The position numbers were made by a program, and so were the translations under genes. Shown here piece by piece: positions 62,301 to 64,000 of a stretch of 64,000 bases of DNA. The DNA is from Sipunculus nudus (Eukaryota; Annelida; Sipuncula; Golfingiida; Sipunculidae). The stretch lies in contig CM049311.1 in the NCBI GenBank assembly GCA_026874595.1, forward strand, positions 77,760,453 to 77,824,452. The letters are read 5' to 3'. The first letter of the stretch is position 1; each line of letters begins with the position of its first letter. Below the pieces are notes generated by a model that saw nothing but the letters and a program-made list of their open reading frames with translations, was not told the origin of the DNA and made no database searches.

Positions 62301-64000
62301 AGTTAAGTGAACCTAACAAAAAAAAAAACTCTAATCTGGCTTGGTCATGGTAAAACGGGGGCCTGTGATCTCGACCTGTGCCTTTCTGGTCCCAGAATCA
62401 TAGTTTGGGGGGGGGGGGGGGGGGTTAACGACCACCTATACAATACATATTTGTAATATGAAAACAATCGAGTAAGTGGTTGCCGAGTTACAAAGAGTAA
62501 ACAAAAACTTAAACCCTTAGCTTGGTTGGGGTCTGTACAAGGTGTGCCTAATTACTGGTCCAGAAATTATAACATGGTGAAAACTTTTATAGCTGTGATA
62601 GGTATTGTCACTGTTCATCAGTGTATAAAGTTCAATTGAAATGGCTTTATTAACAATTGAGAAAGAAACCTTACAAAAAAAATTTCAACTGGCTTGTTCA
62701 GGGACAACGTCGGTATATGATCTTGTCCTTTTTGTCCCTAATTTATAGGAGGATATCTAACCCCCTATGCAATACATATGTTTCATATGAAAGCAATAGG
62801 GTCAGTGGTTGCCTAGTTATATAGTGTAAACAAAACTTTAACCTGAACTGGCTTGGGATCTTTACAAAAGTTGTCAAATAACTGGCCCAGAAATTAAAAT
62901 ATGTGAGGGTATAAGTGTTTGCCGAGTTTGAAAGAATAAACGAAACCTTTAACTTGAACTGGGTTGGGATCTATACAAATTTTGTCTAATTACTAGCCCA
63001 GCAATTAACATATTGTAAAACACCTTTAATAGCTGTGCTAGGTATTGTCACTGTACATAAATATATTACGTTTAATTGAAATGTCTTCATTAGCAATGGA
63101 GAAGTTAAATGAGACTAACAAAAAAAAACTCTAATCTGGCTTGGTCATGGACAACGGTGGCCTGTGATCTTGACCTGTGTCTTTCTGATCCCCAAATCAT
63201 AGGACGGGGTGGGGGGGGGGGGGGGTGGGGGGATTAATGACCACCTAAATAACACTTATTTGTAATATGAAAACAATCGAGTAAGTGGTTGACGAGTTAC
63301 AAATAGAAAACAAAACTTTAACCTTGGTTGGGGTCTGTACAAATTGTTTTGGATCTTTTCAAAATTTGTCCAATTACTGGCCCAGAAATTAAATTATGTG
63401 AGGGTAAGTGTTTGCCGAGTTATAAAAATAAACGAAACCTTTAACTTGAACTGGATTGGGAACTAAACAAATTTTGTCTAATTATTAGCAAAGAAATTAA
63501 AATATAATAAAAACATTTAATAGCTGTGCTAGGTATTGCCACTGTACATAAATATATTACGTTAAATTGAAATGTCTTCAATAGCAATGGAGAAGTTAAG
63601 TGAACCTAACAAAAAAAACTCTAATCTGGCTTGGTCATGGACAACGTTGGCCTGTGATCTTGACCTGTGCCTTTCTGATCCTCAAATCATAGGACGGGGT
63701 GGGGGGGATTAATGACCACCTAAATAACACTTATTTGTAATATGAAAACAATCGAGTAAGTGGTTGCCGAGTTACAAAGAGTAAACAAAAACTTTAACCT
63801 TGGTTGGGGTCTGTACAAATTGTTTTGGATCTTTTCAAAATTTGTCCAATTACTGGCCCAGAAATTAAATTATGTGAGGGTAAGTGTTTGCCGAGTTATA
63901 AAAATAAACGAAACCTTTAACTTGAACTGGATTGGGATCTGTACAAATTTTGTCGAATTATTAGCAACGAAGTTGAAATATTAAAAAAAATTAATAACTG
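50338..64000 (+). repeat. 14.0-kb higher-order repeat unit, copy 2 (truncated by window end)
   Basis: Repeats the module order of copy 1: RTNn (50,638), RTNn (53,134), RTTP (55,624), RTNn (59,180), RTNn (61,676). The window ends inside the last module, so 13.66 kb is visible. Up to ~62,400 the copy agrees with copy 1 apart from G and A tract lengths and isolated substitutions. In the last module the diagnostic variants change: CTGTGTCTTTC and GTTGACGAGTT at 63,170-63,300 match copy 1 module four (46,670-46,790) rather than module five, and 63,678-63,760 resembles 41,115-41,210. This indicates mosaic copying. Confidence 0.92.

Noticed and set aside
21240-64000. Recurring open frames of 60-110 codons in the array (for example minus 26,775-26,993 and plus 38,707-38,931)
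   Set aside because: They repeat because the DNA repeats, occur on both strands over the same bases, are short, lack any domain and change with single-base indels. There is no sign of selection on the protein.
21240-64000. CRISPR-like array
   Set aside because: Units are hundreds of bases long and contiguous, without short repeats and unique spacers, and the DNA is clearly eukaryotic.
36321-64000. Second 14-kb unit as a pure assembly artefact
   Set aside because: The last module differs from its counterpart at several diagnostic positions and tract lengths differ, so it is not a verbatim copy. An artefact cannot be fully excluded without reads.

Overview
This is eukaryotic, AT-rich, non-coding and repeat-dominated DNA, not bacterial. 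It has no operons, no long ORF, spliceosomal-type signals, a tRNA-derived SINE, decayed retroelement and transposon protein fragments, long inverted repeats and a giant satellite array. The style of the dispersed repeats suggests a marine invertebrate, most likely a bivalve or other mollusc: ends starting with an AGCTCA-type motif, repeated GTGACCTTGACCTTTGACC boxes, GACA microsatellites, and short palindromes of the CCCCGGGG and GGCCTAGGCC type. That assignment rests on familiarity with such genomes, not on a marker gene.

Layout. 1-1,000: microsatellite and two blocks of alternating palindromes. 1,270-1,630: decayed LINE reverse transcriptase, then a 27-bp-arm hairpin. 1,715-6,430: a dispersed element ('family A') made of a head and ~330-bp monomers, interrupted by a 3.5-kb foldback-like element (2,497-6,005) whose arms carry ~145-bp repeats with nuclear-receptor-type boxes. 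6,770-7,275: a ~98-bp minisatellite. 8,315-8,505: SINE on the minus strand. 8,590-10,270 and 13,090-14,560: a second dispersed family ('family B') with CTCF-like sites, GACA repeats and hairpins. 11,300-11,735: a MITE-like element. 12,403-12,570 (minus) and 17,465-17,527 (plus): the only two stretches that look like possible host exons; both are weak. 18,090-20,365: more transposon debris, including an endonuclease-domain pseudogene. 20,785-21,240: a second family A head.

21,240-64,000 (two thirds of the window, and running off the end): one satellite array, all in one orientation. It begins directly downstream of the family A head, and its monomers are homologous to the dispersed family A copies at 2,160, 4,430, 6,010 and 19,610, so the array looks like a runaway expansion of this element's internal repeat. 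It has nested order. Simple monomers (~330-360 bp) and monomers with an internal ~110-bp duplication (~430-480 bp) make poly-G-anchored blocks of four types, which I call R, T, N/n and P. These combine into modules RTP (2.77 kb), RTNn (2.495 kb) and RTTP (3.56 kb), and five modules make a 14.0-kb higher-order unit. The window contains one complete unit (36,321-50,337) and 13.66 kb of the next (50,338-64,000). The array edge (21-28 kb) is diverged and the interior is nearly identical copy to copy. A hybrid junction near 49,990-50,000 records an unequal exchange.

The window contains no multi-gene pathway that I can support. Its interest is in repeat biology: how a mobile element became a higher-order satellite, and the regulatory-looking motifs the dispersed elements carry.
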